A stretch of 64,000 bases of DNA from Acanthochromis polyacanthus (lineage: Eukaryota > Chordata > Actinopteri > Pomacentridae), in assembly GCF_021347895.1 (NCBI RefSeq), contig NC_067124.1, forward strand, positions 15,180,521 through 15,244,520. The letters are read 5' to 3'. The notes beneath the pieces are model-generated. The model had not been told where the DNA came from and did not search any database. It saw nothing but the letters and a program-made list of their open reading frames with translations. Positions within the stretch are counted from its first letter, which is position 1, and each line of letters starts with the position of its first letter. The position numbers were made by a program, and so were the translations under genes. Positions 1 to 63,425 of the stretch are shown one piece after another.

Positions 1-1616
1 GCAATCTCTGACCCTTGGAAGAAATTTGAGATATACAAACATAGCTCAAAATTCTGCCAATTATAGGTGGTTAGAGGAATATTTTTTAGCCAAAAACAAG
101 ACGATTTCTTGTTGATTTTACTCGGCGCATTTAAAATTTTGAGCTGCGACACAAACATGTCACAAAAACCAAGGACTGGTGGGGCGGCTGTGGCTCAGGT
201 GGTAGAATGGGATGTCCAATGATCAAAGGGTCAGTGCTTCGATTCCAGCTCTGTCCTAGTCATGTGCTGTTGTGTCCTTGGGCAAGACACTTTCCCCACC
301 TTGCCTCCAGTGCGGCTACTCACACTGGTGCATGAATGTGGTCGGAGTGGCCGTAGGCGCAGATCGGCAGCCACGCCTCCATCAGTCTGCCCCAGGGCAG
401 CTGTGGCTATAAATGTAGTTTACCACCACCAGAGTGAGAATGTGTGAGTGAATGAATAATGGATTCATCGTACGCCCTTTGAGTGCCTTGAAAAGTGCTA
501 TATAAATGTAAATGTCTATTATTATTATTGTTATTAACAGACTCAACAAAGCCTCCAATATTTTGTTGTTGTCTAAACTAAGTGCAAACTGATTGTTGCA
601 CTAAACCTGATAAATGTCTGGTAAGTTTAACAAAATGAACTTGAGTAAAGACAACTCACTGCTGTCTCATACATTTCAGGCATTCATATGGGCTGTAAGT
701 TTGTATATTACTCCTGTAGTGAAGACAATACATATGTATATTTCTGTTACATGTCATGATGATTCACCTTTTTACTCATCGAAAAGAAATATTCTGCTCA
801 CAAACAAAGCAGGACTTCCATGACTTTGAATAATGACATTTAACCAAATATTGTGGCAGTTTGAACATACAATAACTATAAAAAAGAACTGAAATGGAGA
901 CCTGAGGGCTGAATTATTTTTCCAGGTCCAACAAATCATTTTAAGTTGTAATAAAAAGAGGGAATAGTTTAGCATTGATGTCAGGTGTCTATAAAATTAA
1001 TAGTTTTTTTATTGTACTCCCAGGTCCTCAGAGGCCGACAAAACATTGAGGATGCACATGTCTGTATTTTACTGGGATTTATTGTGCCTGCTGTTCTCAA
1101 ATACAGCTTTCATACCTACCACTGAGCTGCGATAGTGGCTTCTCAGGAAGCACTCCACCTCTTTTATCAGTCCACCGACATCACAAACTATGTGCACAGC
1201 TCTTTGATTCTGTGTAGCTGGCTTGTTTTAGGGGATCTGTTGTGTGTCTGTCTTTGTCGTTTGTTAATCCCTATCTGTCCAACTTTGCCCAATAAGGTTT
1301 TGTCTGTTGTTTTTGTCTCTTTCAAAACAGAGCTAACATTTCACTTATTTATTATGTTTTTTGCTCCCACTCCTCACATTTTTATTGGATTTATTGTCTT
1401 TCTGTTGTCACATCATCTCACAAAACAATACCTTAGATGGAGTGCACTTATCTGGCCAACACTGCTTTTGCTGTTCTGTTATTACGGCCCTTTTATCGAA
1501 ATTGATTTTGTATTGTATTGATGAAACGGTCGCTAAATCTCGGCTCTGTCGCTCATGAGTGCTGCTGTGTCATCGTGCTCTCATCGCTGCTTTAATCTGT
1601 GGATTTGTAAATGTAG
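1..1616 (+). other. dnah5: dnah5 intron (partial), with a SINE
   Basis: This is the intron upstream of the penultimate dnah5 exon, inferred from the acceptor at 1615-1616. It holds a tRNA-headed SINE at about 181-535. The rest is AT-rich sequence with no exon I could recognise. The 128-residue frame at 1135-1521 is hydrophobic low-complexity translation with no family resemblance, and I treat it as chance. Confidence 0.6.
181..535 (+). repeat. tRNA-derived SINE
   Basis: The head reads like a degenerate tRNA gene. An A-box-like TGGCTCAGGTGG sits near 191-202 and a B-box-like CTTCGATTCC near 237-246. A conserved-looking body follows (the 'ccttgggcaagacact' block near 277). The 3' end is 'agtgctatataaatg' followed by an ATT-rich tail ending at about 535. 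This arrangement is typical of fish tRNA-type SINEs transcribed by RNA polymerase III. It is not a functional tRNA: the anticodon arm and acceptor stem do not fold and the unit runs over 300 bp. I could not define target-site duplications. Confidence 0.7.
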
Positions 1617-1848
1617 GAGATCACTCGGGCCAACAAAGGCTGGGCTCTGGACCGCATGGTGCTCTGCAACGAGGTGACCAAGTGGATGAAGGATGACATC
1701 AGCCAGCCGCCCACAGAGGGAGTGTACGTCTACGGCCTCTACCTGGAGGGAGCCGGATGGGACCGCCGCAGCTGCAAACTCATCGATTCCAAACCCAAAG
1801 TCCTCTTCGAAATGATGCCTGTGATCAGGATGTACGCCGAGAATAACG
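1617..1848 (+). CDS. dnah5: dnah5 penultimate coding exon
   Basis: This exon encodes part of the C-terminal domain of an axonemal dynein heavy chain, the outer-arm ATPase motor of motile cilia. The translation runs from [15 protein letters not shown] through [16 protein letters not shown] to [11 protein letters not shown]. These are the C-terminal cap motifs of the DNAH5/DNAH8 group, and '[11 protein letters not shown]' with 'YAENN' fit DNAH5 better than DNAH8. It opens after an AG at 1615-1616 and ends before a GTGAGT donor at 1849, in phase 1, so the split glycine codon is finished by the next exon. The many upstream exons lie outside the window. The paralogue call rests on remembered family sequences, not an alignment. 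Confidence 0.9.
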
Positions 1849-2805
1849 GTGAGTTTTATTCTTCAAGAACAATCAAGAAGATTCAAATCTCTAATCTCTT
1901 GTCTCAAGAGGATCTGTCAGTCTCTCTTCGCTCCTCCTCCTCAACATTCGCATCCCACGCAATCCCTGGATGGATTGTAACATTTAAATGTCAAGTGGAC
2001 TAAGTGCTATTTATTTTGTCTGGGAATACATGAGCAGCAGTATGTGGCACTGGGTTTGTTCTTTGTGAGGCCAGAGTACATTCAGGCAGGCAGCAGACAG
2101 ACAGGCTCGGATGGACGCCTGCGAGCGAGGCTGCATGGGAAATGAATTAATGATCCAATGATACGCTTAATATGGTTTATTTACACCATTTCCCCTCCCA
2201 GCTTTTCCCACAAGTAGGCATCCTGCTGGGTTTGATTGTGTGTGAGTGCAGAGGAGGGATCTTTCTCTAGACAAGTGCTGTAGTTGCAGGAGCATCTGTG
2301 AGCGTGTGAATGGATGCAGACACAAACGAGGGGCACAAGTCCTCAGGAAACTGCTCTACTTAACTGTCACTCATCAAATTATTAGTTTCAACCTTCTGTA
2401 TATCACCTGTGAAGAGGTGTGTTTGTTTGCTTGCCTGAGAAAGAGATTTTTGCGCTGATGTGGACCACTCAAGAAACTGAATGACAGGTTAATAGCTATC
2501 CAGCCTGTCTAAAAATCAAAGTGCAATAAAATGATACAGAGAGAGTACAAGGACCTAGCCCATGCTGTTTGCCTGATTAGAGCAGTTTGACTTCATAAAA
2601 ACAGATGAACACAGCTGGGCATCCCAGTGGCACTCACGTAAATATTTCAGTGATTTGAAATAGTCTAGTTAACAAGGATGTTTAATTAAGACACAGTTCT
2701 GCCAGCTGCTGCTCTGTTTTCTAGCAGCTTTCATCCAAAATGTTCAGTTGCTGTTGTAGATTTTCTCCTTCTGCTTCATGAATTTTTTTGCTTTTCACAT
2801 TGCAG
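1849..2805 (+). other. dnah5: dnah5 last intron
   Basis: This is a GT-AG intron between the last two dnah5 exons, with donor GTGAGT at 1849 and acceptor TTGCAG at 2800-2805. I see no second gene and no recognisable mobile element in it. Confidence 0.85.
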
Positions 2806-2957
2806 GTGTGAAGGATTCCCGCCTCTATTCCTGTCCAATCTACAAGAAGCCCGTCAGAACAGATATGAATTATATTGCAGCTGTAGACCTGAAGACTTCC
2901 CTTCCTCCAGAATACTGGATCCTACGAGGCGTCGCACTCCTCTGTGATGTGAAATGA
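2806..2957 (+). CDS. dnah5: dnah5 last coding exon and stop
   Basis: This is the last coding exon of the outer-arm dynein heavy chain. It completes a glycine codon split across the intron, then reads [19 protein letters not shown], continues with [16 protein letters not shown], and ends [12 protein letters not shown] followed by TGA at 2955-2957. The ending LRGVALLCD(V/I)K is the conserved C-terminus of DNAH5/DNAH8-type chains, so the protein is not truncated here. Frame and phase agree with the preceding exon (77 codons plus 1 base, then 2 bases plus 50 codons). Confidence 0.92.
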
Positions 2958-5900
2958 TTGCTTCAGGTGGACAAACACTGATACATATAGTCATTATTAT
3001 CGCTCACATGCAGTGTTCTGACACATGCAGAATAAACAGCTGCTACTCTGGGTGTATGTCTTTTGGACTTACATTTCTACATGGAGAGAAAAACATCCAG
3101 CTCCACACAATGAGAAGGTGTTACGTCTCATTTGATAAATTGTTGACAGAACTGTGTAGAAGAGACACACTTTAGCAGTTCAAGTGACTGAATAACACAC
3201 TTCTGTGCAGTAAATGTCAGGAGCTGAGGTCAAGTAATGCATTTAGTGCAGTCAACTCAAGGTCCAAACCGGACTTAACACATTTGAAAACAACATCTCA
3301 GTGTTTTTTGTTTCGCTTGAGGTCAGACGAAGCAGAGACAGCTGCACTGTGACAGCTAAAGGTCACATGTAAATGTCCTCAGACTCTTGTGTAACTTCAG
3401 TATGCTTGCTATTTACTGTGGAGCAGCTGCAGTCGATATGAAATTGTTGAAGAAGCCCTCAGTTTATTTCAGAATTTCTCATTTCACATCAAAGTAGTTG
3501 GTTTGTCAGTCATTTAATCACCATCCTAAATGAGCCTATCCTCATATTTTATTCATTTCTACTTTAAATTTAAAATTGAGATTTAATTGAACTCCATTTT
3601 GTGCTGCTTCACTGACTGATTCAACCCTGACCTTGATAAGTAGAGACATATTGCATCTGTCCATCTGCTCACCAAGGGGGCAATGAGCGATGAAAGTGTT
3701 TACCAAGATCTAGATTCTAGTTGTGGGGTGGTGTTCTGTTGATATCATCAGCCGATTTGATTGGTATAATTGTCAAGCCCCACACAGCTCCGTTAAAGTT
3801 GGCCGAAAAGTATAAACACAAGGTGTGGTGGAAACGTTTTGAGACAGTGCCTATATAATTTCCTGTCCATCTGTAATACTTGTTTGATTCTTGGAGTTCT
3901 CTCTGTGCGAACATGTCAAACACCATCTGCGAACACTGCCGATTCTCCCAAACTTTGTCAAAATGACGAGCCATCAAAATAAATTTTTTGGGGGGGGGAA
4001 GTAGTAGTTTCAAGGACCAAAACTTTGAGTTGAGTGGAGTCAGAGCGATGATTGTAGAGTTGAAGTTGTATGTATTGACTGTTGTCCCTCAAGTCAGAAT
4101 GTTAAAGTAGAACTCTGTATTGGCAGATGATTCCTGATAGAAAACAACAAGCTCCTCCTGCACTCCTCACCTCATGCCTGTAAAAACTGTTATTTCTTCT
4201 CTCCTTGGTAACCGCAGACCCGCCTCTCAATACCAGTGATGATGCTCGACTTGGTGGTTTCCTCATCCTGGACCAGACTGACGCAGAACTTACTGTTTTC
4301 TTCTCTGCTTCAGTTTGCAAATGTCAACCTATCAATTGTCAAAAAACACGTAACACAGGTCCTGAATCTCCTAACTCGTGAGACTTCCTGCATCTTGCTT
4401 GTGACAGTTGCGTGTTTTATGCATGTGTACCATAAACAGTGCCAGAACTTTTTCCTCACGCCTTGTACAGAGTATCAGTATATTTTCATCGTATGGCAGG
4501 ACGATGACTTTATTGTTTTTTAAAGAATGCTGCAAGTTAAAAAAAAAAAAAAAAAGCCTGTAGAATTTAAATACATATAAATTTTAATTGAGTTTTTACA
4601 AAAAACAATGGCATCATTAAAACATCAAAACACTTTTTTGGTAGTATTTTCTTTTCTTACAAAACCACAGTACCATATGCACTCTAAAGCTACCCTGTAC
4701 ACTGATCAGGTCTGGATTACTCAAAATCTTGACACTCAAATCATCTTTCATTCCTTTGTATCTAGTTGTTTTACTCAAACATGTTTTCTAAATCTGTACA
4801 CCAGGGATCAGATGCAGAAGATTGTGTATGCCCACTTTTTCAGATGTACATATCCATATGTATGTCTGGTTTTGTTCCATAAGTCTCAGTCATTGTGGAG
4901 CTAGGGTTAGGTACAGTGATCACTCTGTCATCTTTACAAAAGAGAGATGATCGTGGCACTTTGAACATATTCCATAGTTGAGGATAATGTTAATCACTCA
5001 AACAGAAATTCCAGATTATACTAAATTAGCTTTTGCTATTTAGATGTAAAAAAAACCCTCAATCACAGAAAAAGCACAAATGTTTTGAAAAAGATTTGGT
5101 GCATTGTCCCAAATTTCATCTCCTTATTTACCCTGCTGCTCCAGAAACTCTGTATGCCCAGTGTGAAGTGTCTAAAGTGTGCACATTTTCAACACAAATT
5201 CTTTGATAGATATCAGAAAATGACATACATAGATTATCTATGCATCGGACCCCTGACTTCTGACTAATCTTTATCTTCGTCATAAACAATAGGAAAGATG
5301 ATAAAAGTGCAAAGACAGTTTTGGAAAACCTGGCCCTGCATGAATATCATAATATATTCATAGATTCTTTAGTGTTTTTCCTTTTGTAGTCCTAGACCAC
5401 CTGTAAAATACATCCAAGACTTCGTGCTTCTAACAAGGTTGATGGAGTTATGTACACCTGTTGGCTGTGTTATTTTTATAGACACATCTCACCTTTGCAA
5501 CAGTGGCCGTGTTTTCCTCTCTATTGTACCATCCTCTGCTTTAATTTTCCGTATGAAATCTTTCATCTGTGGCCTTTTGTGTTTCTCTAAACATTTGGTT
5601 GAGTTGGAGGGACACAAACTTCATTTTATTCATAGCACCTGCTGAAATTATCTTTTGGACGCTCTGATGAAAACTGTTGCCATGCAATCTGTTTTTCTAC
5701 TGCTTGCTGCACATTATTTGTGATCCAAAATGTCCTGTAAAATGAGTTCAATTTGTTTGGATGCACCTGGCTGAAGCCTGTGTTTCTAAGTTAAGGTGAC
5801 AGTCAGTAACCGCCCAAAGCGGAGTTAGGAAACTCATCTGGATCATTTGAGATTCTTCTCTCTGACCGAACTTGTCCGTTATTACATCTGGCTGACTTGT

Positions 5901-6195
5901 GCCACTGTGGATTTTCCAGCTCTAACATTCAAATTACAATATATTTTCAGGGGTTACTGCCTACTTGCTGTACATGTTACACTTAGAATTACATAAGTGA
6001 CAAAATGTATACTACAGCTGTGGCATAGGTCATTTGCAATGAAACGCTAAACTCTGATTTTCTCCTCCGTGCAGCCCAGATTATTTCATGTCTCACATCA
6101 TTTCACATCAAAGCGGAGAAGATCAAACCTTCCTCCATCTGAAATGAAAGTTTGTTCTTTATGCCTGTGTAAACTCAGAATATTCTGAACCAGTC
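2958..6195. other. convergent intergenic region / 3' UTRs of dnah5 and adcy2
   Basis: This is a 3.2 kb stretch between two stop codons facing each other, so it must hold both 3' UTRs and their poly(A) sites. Several minus-strand AATAAA hexamers (plus-strand TTTATT, for example near 4509 and 5622) could end adcy2, and I cannot choose between them. A poly(A) run sits at about 4539-4555. The open frames here (such as 3717-4013, minus strand) show no recognisable domain. No tRNA, miRNA hairpin or mobile element was recognised. Confidence 0.6.
3031..3036 (+). promoter_or_regulatory. dnah5: candidate dnah5 poly(A) signal
   Basis: AATAAA lies 73 bases after the dnah5 stop and is followed within about 15-30 bases by a GT-rich stretch (gggtgtatgtctttt). 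This is a normal arrangement for a short 3' UTR. It is the first canonical hexamer after the stop. No transcript evidence is available from sequence alone. Confidence 0.5.
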
Positions 6196-56657
<50,462 letters not shown>

Positions 56658-58367
56658 CTGTGGAGAAAGAGAAAGACTTACAACACGCCTGCAGAGGGTA
56701 GCTGAAAGGAGAAAATGAGAGAGCATGCGAAAAAGATGCTAGCCGAGGAGAAAATAAAGATGGAAATAAAATATTAGTGTTGACAGTCCTGCGGGGGAAG
56801 AAAGAGCATGACCTGGGAGGTCTAAACACCACCAACACTGCATGCTAAAGGTTTATTTATTCACAGCTACATCGGTGACAAAAAAAAAATACTAAAAGGA
56901 TCCAGCTCATTCTGGGAAGTATTTAATATCAACGCTCTCAATGACAGCAGTAAAAAAAAAAACACAAACACAGTTGTGCCATTAAGCATGTTTTAATTTT
57001 CTGAAATAAACAGCCAACACATTTCAGCATCCTTAGTGTCTTCAGTTTACCTAAGCTCCATTGATTGCACAACAATAAGCTCCTACACTTCAGACTCTAA
57101 TGCAGCATGTGGAGGGCTTCCCGTTATAGCCGAGCTCTGCACACAAATACTTCATTAATACACCTTCTGCGGCAGAGTCACTCATCTGTTGCCGTTTATT
57201 GATAGAAAGAGGCCAGTGTTCTCATAGGCTGCAGCCAGGTGCCAGTTAACCTTTCTTGGTTTATTTGCAGGGCGAGTGGGAAAGCTGGGTTGGGGGATAG
57301 AAGGCAGTGAGATGGATTAGAGAGTGAGAACAGTACCTCCTCTGTTTAAGCTTAGGTGAACATAACTGTTACTTCTGTTAATAGATATCTGTGGCAGTAA
57401 AAAAAGACTATCAAAACTCAAAGATTGTCTGTTTCCTTAAAGACAATGCATTTATGAGAGTATATTCATCTTTTATGGAATCGAAATTGCCCTGTTGTAG
57501 ATTCATTTTCTCAAACTGTGAAGCAAACAAAACAAACAAAATCCAAAACTTAAAACCAACACCATGACATTCTGCAGTTTCTTTATTCTACATCTGACAA
57601 AACAACACACCAGTAACAGAGTGAGCATACTGCAGTATAAGTGCAAGACTAGTTTTTGATTCATGAATGGCTCTTTTCTTGCCACATTTCCACCGCAGGA
57701 ACTTTCCCTGGGGACTAAGAGCCTTTTGAGGAACTCCACCTGCATTTCCACCAGAGGAACCAGGGTCTAAATGAAGTTTAAGGAACATTAGTTTACCCAT
57801 CTTGTAGGACTAAACGTGATCAGTCAAGCATGCTAGTGTTTTCCCCTGAATTTTTCAACTGCTAATTTTTGACATATTTGGGGCCATTGTGCTTCAACAA
57901 AAGAGCATGGAGTCACAGAATAAAACCCTGTATAAAATCCATAAAAACATTGCATGTAAATAATGTCCACTGACATGGCATGGCAAAACAAATGCATGTA
58001 CTTGCACAATGCAATGGATATAATAAGGAAAGATACACGTCTATGCAGGTGCACCATTTTCTAATGCAGCCCATATAATTACAACTTCTCTACATGCTTC
58101 ATTAACTCAACTAAGTCTTTGCAGCAGTCCGCAACGAAGATGTGAGAGCTTTAACTTTACAAAGTCTTAAAGCCTCAGCGAGCTACTAATTAGGACTCAG
58201 AGACAACAGAGCTTAGTCAATATAGAGCCGGACTGTAACCTGGATCGAATACATCACGCTGAGCGTCTTAAATTGGAAGAGAAAAACATGTTCGATCTTA
58301 GTGCACAAAGAAAATCACATACAGGTATGAGATAGAGACCCTAATTACAATGCAAATGTTTCACTTC

Positions 58368-59140
58368 CCTCCAAAAGTATTGGAACAGTGAGGCATATTC
58401 CAATATATTGTTTGACGTTGAACGATAATTATGAGACAAAAGGTCAACATTTCAGCTTTTATTTTCAGGTATTTTCATCTGGATCGGATGCAAAACTTAT
58501 AAGATAGCATTATCTGTATCACAACAACAAACTTTTAGTTGAGCAAAAGTATTGGAACAGATAGACTTAAAACCGATTAAAGTGATTCAGACGTAACATT
58601 TAGTTGCAAATCATTTCTTTGCAAGAACTGCATTAAGCCTGTGACCTACTGACATTACCAAACTTTTGCATTCTTCTTTAGTGATGCTCTTCCAGGCTTT
58701 CGCCACAACCTCTTTCAGTTGTTGTTTATTTTGGGGGGTTACTACCTTCAGTCTCGTCTTTAGCAGGTAAAATACAGCTCTATAGGGATAAAGTCTGGAG
58801 ATTGACTTGGTCAGTCTTGCCCCTGATGAACTCTTGTTGTCTTGGCAGTGTGTGTTTTGATCCCCCAATCAGTTTGGCTACATATTTCTTTAAATTGGCA
58901 AATAAAATGTTTCTATAGACTTCTGAGTTCATGCTGCTGCCATCATGTTTTACATCATCAGTGAAGATTAATGAGCCCATCCCAGAAGAAGCCATGCAAG
59001 CCCAAGCCATGAAATTACCTCCACTGTGTTTCACAAATGAAGATGGGCAGATCCTCTCTTTCTTCAAACTTTACCCTTTCCATTGTTTTGGTAAAGATTA
59101 ATCGTTGTCTCATCAGTCCATAAAACTCGAATTTTTGAGG
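58368..59140 (-). mobile_element. truncated Tc1-like element
   Basis: The left end has the direct-repeat pair 'ccaaaagtattggaacag' (58372) and 'gcaaaagtattggaacag' (58543), an IR/DR-type end. Minus-strand frames keep transposase phrases such as SSFVKHSGGNFMAWACMASS (the KHGGG-type box) and GMGSLIFTDDV. The other end is missing, and there are stops between the pieces. Confidence 0.8.
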
Positions 59141-59175
59141 CTCATATCCCCTGCCTTCGCCCGAGTCAGCTGGGA
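59141..59175 (+). repeat. small SINE/LINE-tail scrap
   Basis: 'tcccctgccttcgcccgagtcagctgggat' matches the complement of the segment at about 29593-29623 of the full SINE, joined directly to the broken end of the Tc1 piece and to a C run. It is too short to date or classify further. Confidence 0.6.
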
Positions 59176-60109
59176 TTCCCCCCCCCCCTTATCGATATGC
59201 AGTGGCATTTCCATTTTCCATTCGATTTAAACCGTTTACAAGACGGCATAGTATATTCAAAGAAGCTGGTCTGTTGAAGCTTTTAAGATACAGGGAGTGC
59301 AGAAGACCAACAAAAATGTCAATGCTGGGAGGCTAAAGGCAACCAACTGTGCTAATACTTGAGGAGAAACTAGAAAAATACTGCAAAATAATATCAGCGT
59401 TTTTAATGGATGAGGTCTCTGAAAGAAAAAGTTGATAAAAAAGTTTTGTTAATTTGAACTATTTCTGTTTTTTCCGTGTTTTGGCTTTCTTCAGATTTGC
59501 AGTTGCATTCCAGCAACCTAGGAGAGAACTGTTTCTAATCTCTGTGCCACTGCCTCCCTAAGCTTTAATTGGGTGCAGTCCTATTTTATTCTTACAATGT
59601 CATGGTTCAGTAATGCTGGAAATAATAGCTGGGACCCAAATGCAAACATAAAGGCAGAGCTGAAAACTTTTGGAGGCCATTTATTGGAAAGTGGTGCAGA
59701 AACAGGAAAGTCGGCTGCAATGGCAGGAATGCAATTGTCATGTACTATCATTAACTGTCAAAAGAGGCAGGCGAGCGGTGACCTTTATACTGTGGAGGAA
59801 ATGATGAAGCAGCTGTGGACAAGCATGCCAGTTAAAGAGCAGAGGTGAGACATCTTAACAGGGCAATTTGTGAAGAGGAAGGAGTACAACATTCACAAAG
59901 AGGTCCACCACGTGGGAATCAAATTCGTATCTATGAAATAATAACCCCCATAACTACAAGTGGATGCTAGAGTTTAAAGCATGCAGCTCAGAGGAGCTAC
60001 AGAGTCATCCATTAAATCCATAAAACCTTATCTATGCGTATCAGATAATGATCAACCAGGATGTTTTTTGTTGTTTTGTTTTTTTTAGGGCAGATACTGA
60101 TGCTGATAA

Positions 60110-60220
60110 TTGGCAATCAAGAGTCAATATTCAAGATTTTTATTTGCCATTTGTGCGCAAACAGACAGTCTAGGCACATTGGAATTCTTGTGCCGGGCTG
60201 TCTTGGAGTCGAGCAAAAAC
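60110..60220 (+). repeat. possible LINE 3'-tail fragment
   Basis: 'caagatttttatttgccatttgtgcgc...taggcacattggaattcttgtgc' resembles the 3' end phrase of fish CR1/Rex1-type LINEs (short-tail motif of the type 'ttattgtcattg...caatgaaat'). The match is by remembered pattern only. Confidence 0.35.
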
Positions 60221-60309
60221 ACCTAAACAAAACAGGAAGTATAAATTTCCAAAACAGTAAATTTCCAAAATAAGAAGCGAGCTTACTTGGAGAACTTCAC
60301 AAGTCAAGT

Positions 60310-60940
60310 TCATCATCACCCACCACCACTGTCCACTTCACATTCTTTGACTTCTCCAGAGTCTTAAACATCATCCAGCCCAGACTGCTGAAGGGGAACG
60401 TGGAGGACATGCAGGTGGATGCTCCCTTATCGCATGGATTACAGACTGTCTGACGGGCAGATCACAGTTTGTGAAGTCACAAAGCTGTGTGTCTCAACGT
60501 CTGACCTCCAACACCAGGGCCCCCCAGGGAACTGTGCTGTCCCCCTTCCTCTTCACCACCTACACTTCGGACTTCCAGTACAGCACCAAGTCGTGTCACC
60601 AGCAGAAATCCTCAGATAACACAGGCATAGTAGGCTTGATGGAGGATGAATACAGGAACCTGCTGGACCGGCTTGTCCGATGGTGCAGCGAGAACCACCT
60701 GCAGCTGAATGTGACAAAGACCAAGGAGATGGTGGTGGACTTCAGGAGGAATTTTCTCCTGTATGCTTCAACAGGACTGATGTGGAGATTGTCCATACTT
60801 ACAAGTACCTGGGAGTGACTCTGGACAATAGGCTGGAGTGGTCTACAAACACAGAGGCTGTAACACTACATTTCCAAGGTGGAAATGTTCAGCCATGGCA
60901 TTCACTGCACATTTCGCTCATAATATGTCTTCTTCAATAC
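60310..60940 (+). pseudogene. LINE reverse transcriptase fragment
   Basis: The frames read VSQRLTSNTRAPQGTVLSPF, then LFTTYTSDF, later NTGIVGLMEDEYRNLLDRLV, WCSENHLQLNVTKTKEMVVD and YKYLGVTLDNRLEWS. This is the finger/palm to thumb region of a non-LTR (Rex1/L2/CR1-like) reverse transcriptase: APQGTVLSP, the place of the catalytic FSDD box (here SSDNT, second D lost), HLQLN-KTKE and YLGV-LD motifs. At least one frameshift separates the last part (60680-60943). It is dead and truncated at both ends. Confidence 0.85.
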
Positions 60941-63384
60941 TGAACGAAGCACCATATGGACATGTTAACAAGGCAAAAAAATGGATTTTCACCAGAGGGA
61001 GTCTTTAAATATTAAGCCACCAGATGCCCAGAAAAGTGGCATTCATTCACCATGTCAGAAGCGCAATGAGACAGTATTAACTTACTTTCTAATACAGGAG
61101 AGAGCTGCTAATTGCTGCCAACTATCATCTAGCACAGCAGCATAATTTGCTTAGAGTCCAGAAAGCCAATTCCTAAATTAATGCTCTGAAATCCAATGCT
61201 GCTAACTCAATCACAAAACTGTACCCAGGATAATGGAGAGGCTGCAGGGGGAAAGACACCTGCTGAGTTCTCCTGCATACTTAATGCATGATGCAGTAAT
61301 AAAACAATGAAGTGCTTCATTCAGTCTGGTGATGGGAAACATATAAGGACTCTTTGACAATAAAGAAGACAGGCTTTTTTGTGGTCCATCATGCTATGGT
61401 CAACTCTGCTTCTGACCCACGAATCAATTTCTTGATAATGACACTAAGGAGGGCTCGTAAAACAAATTATAGAGATGGAGTGTCAGATTACATCAGGCTT
61501 TTAGTCTACTGTCTGTGGCTGAGATTAGTTTATGGGTTACATTTACCGTGTGGAATGTGTATGTGGTCGTCCATGTGAGCATGAGCTGTGTGTGTTCGCC
61601 TGCCATTTAACGCCAGAAAAAGAAAAAAAAAAGACAGATGCTCATTTCATTTGAAGCTGCTCTCACTAAATCTGAGTAAAAAGACAGATTTATTGAGTTA
61701 CGGTGAAGATGCAGAATTATAGGAAATGGATGAGAAACAATCAGCCAAAGTGCTTGGTTTGTGATTTCCGCAGTCAGCCTGGGCATGTCAACCTGGATCA
61801 CTACGGCAAATTAAAAAAAGATTATACTCCTCCTCTTTACATTAAAATGTTTCTCTCCCTCCCTCCATTATATAACCCTCTTTATTTGCCTGTCTTTTCC
61901 ATCAGTAGCTCCTCTCATATCGTCATCTACCATCTTCTTTAAGGACTACAGATGGAAATTAGCATGATGCTAAATCTGGTGCAGCCATCTTTTTAATGTA
62001 ACTGCACGCTGTCCTTTTTCAAATAAACTTGAAACTGAAACTGAACTGAAGCTTTACTTTTCAAACCTGACAGGGGTTTTTCTTCATCCAAACCGCCCTT
62101 TCCCCGACTCCTCGGCCTTAAAACCTAATGATGCCGGCTCTATACTGAGTGTGTTTGGATCAGGCATGTGTGTGAGAGACAGAGAGAAGGAATAGAGGAG
62201 ATGGTCCAGACATCTCTCAGTGAGGGCCAGAGGCTGGACCACACAGATAAGCCCTTCACCCCATCAGCAAACAGAAAGGGCTTTGTGGAGAGAGGATAAG
62301 CATCCAACTGATTATAGGTTTGAAAATGGAAAGTGTACTCCATACAAACTGACCCTGAAGGAGTAGGGAGGGTGAGCACAGCAGCACTGAGGGGATATTT
62401 GGTGCATCCACACCTCAGTGCTTCTTTACCTGACAGAACTGACTGTTGAGTTTATAATCTAACTACCTCTTGTTTTCCTACTGCGTCTCTCTGAGAATGT
62501 CAACACAAAAAGTAGTTATTTTCCGACAGCCAACCGTGTTCCTTAGGTGGAAATGTTTCCTCGTGCTACTGGAGTAAAAAATGGCAGCATAATTGGAAAA
62601 TCAACTGGTGCTCGAGCAGAAATACAGCAGAAAGATATCAGCGTGTGAGTGACACCTGCACCAAAACCCTGTTATTAACTACATTGAAGAGGTTCATTTA
62701 TCTAGGGTATTTGTAGAAACTGATGTCTACTGACATAAATAGAAAAAATGGGCAAAAGGTATACTTCCAGAAGAATGGTGCTGCAGTGTAATTAGATTTT
62801 GTCATAAGTAAAAGCTGATTGCTGTCCACTGTTTGTTTTCAGCCACAGTTTCCATGCCTTCTACAGAATGCAACAACAGCTTTTCTGCAAAAACCACTCC
62901 AGTGCTTTTGCAATGGCAACCAACAACATAAAGTATATTCAAGCACATCCATAAAGAATGCACATTAGCCTGTCAGACATGATCAATTTCAGTGTTTTTT
63001 TTTATGGAGGAAGTAAAAGGGCGGTAGAGTTTATGATAATACAGAGGCTCCACATCACAGATCTCAGTTTACCTTTTCCTCACAGCCATGAAAGTCCCAT
63101 AACATTAGATTCAACTTCAGAAGATTTTAAATAACTTGAGTTGTTACAGTTTCTAAAATTTTACAAGTTATTTATTTTAGTTTCAGTTTCAATTTTTGTT
63201 CTTGATTTCAGTTTAGTTTTAGGGAGTTTTAAGTGTATGAGTATGTCATTTTTGAAGAATTGACTAGTTTTAGTTAAGTATTTATTTAGTTTTGCAAAAA
63301 TTATATTTTTTTCTAATATTGAAAGCATTGATTTGTAAATGCAGGATGGAAAAAAAATGACATCAAATATTACACACAATACAA

Positions 63385-63425
63385 TAGAATAGAATCACTT
63401 AATTCATCCTCAAAGGGAAATTCAA
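63385..63425 (-). repeat. LINE-tail-like phrase
   Basis: 'agaatagaatcacttaattcatcctcaaagggaaattc' resembles a decayed copy of the common fish LINE end 'actttattgatccc-aaagggaaatt'. An AATTCAA-rich low-complexity stretch follows to about 63475. Confidence 0.35.

Noticed and set aside
185..260. tRNA gene
   Set aside because: A- and B-box-like motifs are present but no cloverleaf folds; it is the head of a SINE. The same applies to the head at 29820-29890.
1135..1521. 128-residue hydrophobic frame upstream of the dnah5 exon
   Set aside because: Composition is what T-rich intron DNA gives in this frame; no splice logic or family resemblance.
3717..4013. 98-residue minus-strand frame in the intergenic region
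   Set aside because: No domain recognised, overlaps a G run, and lies where both 3' UTRs are expected.
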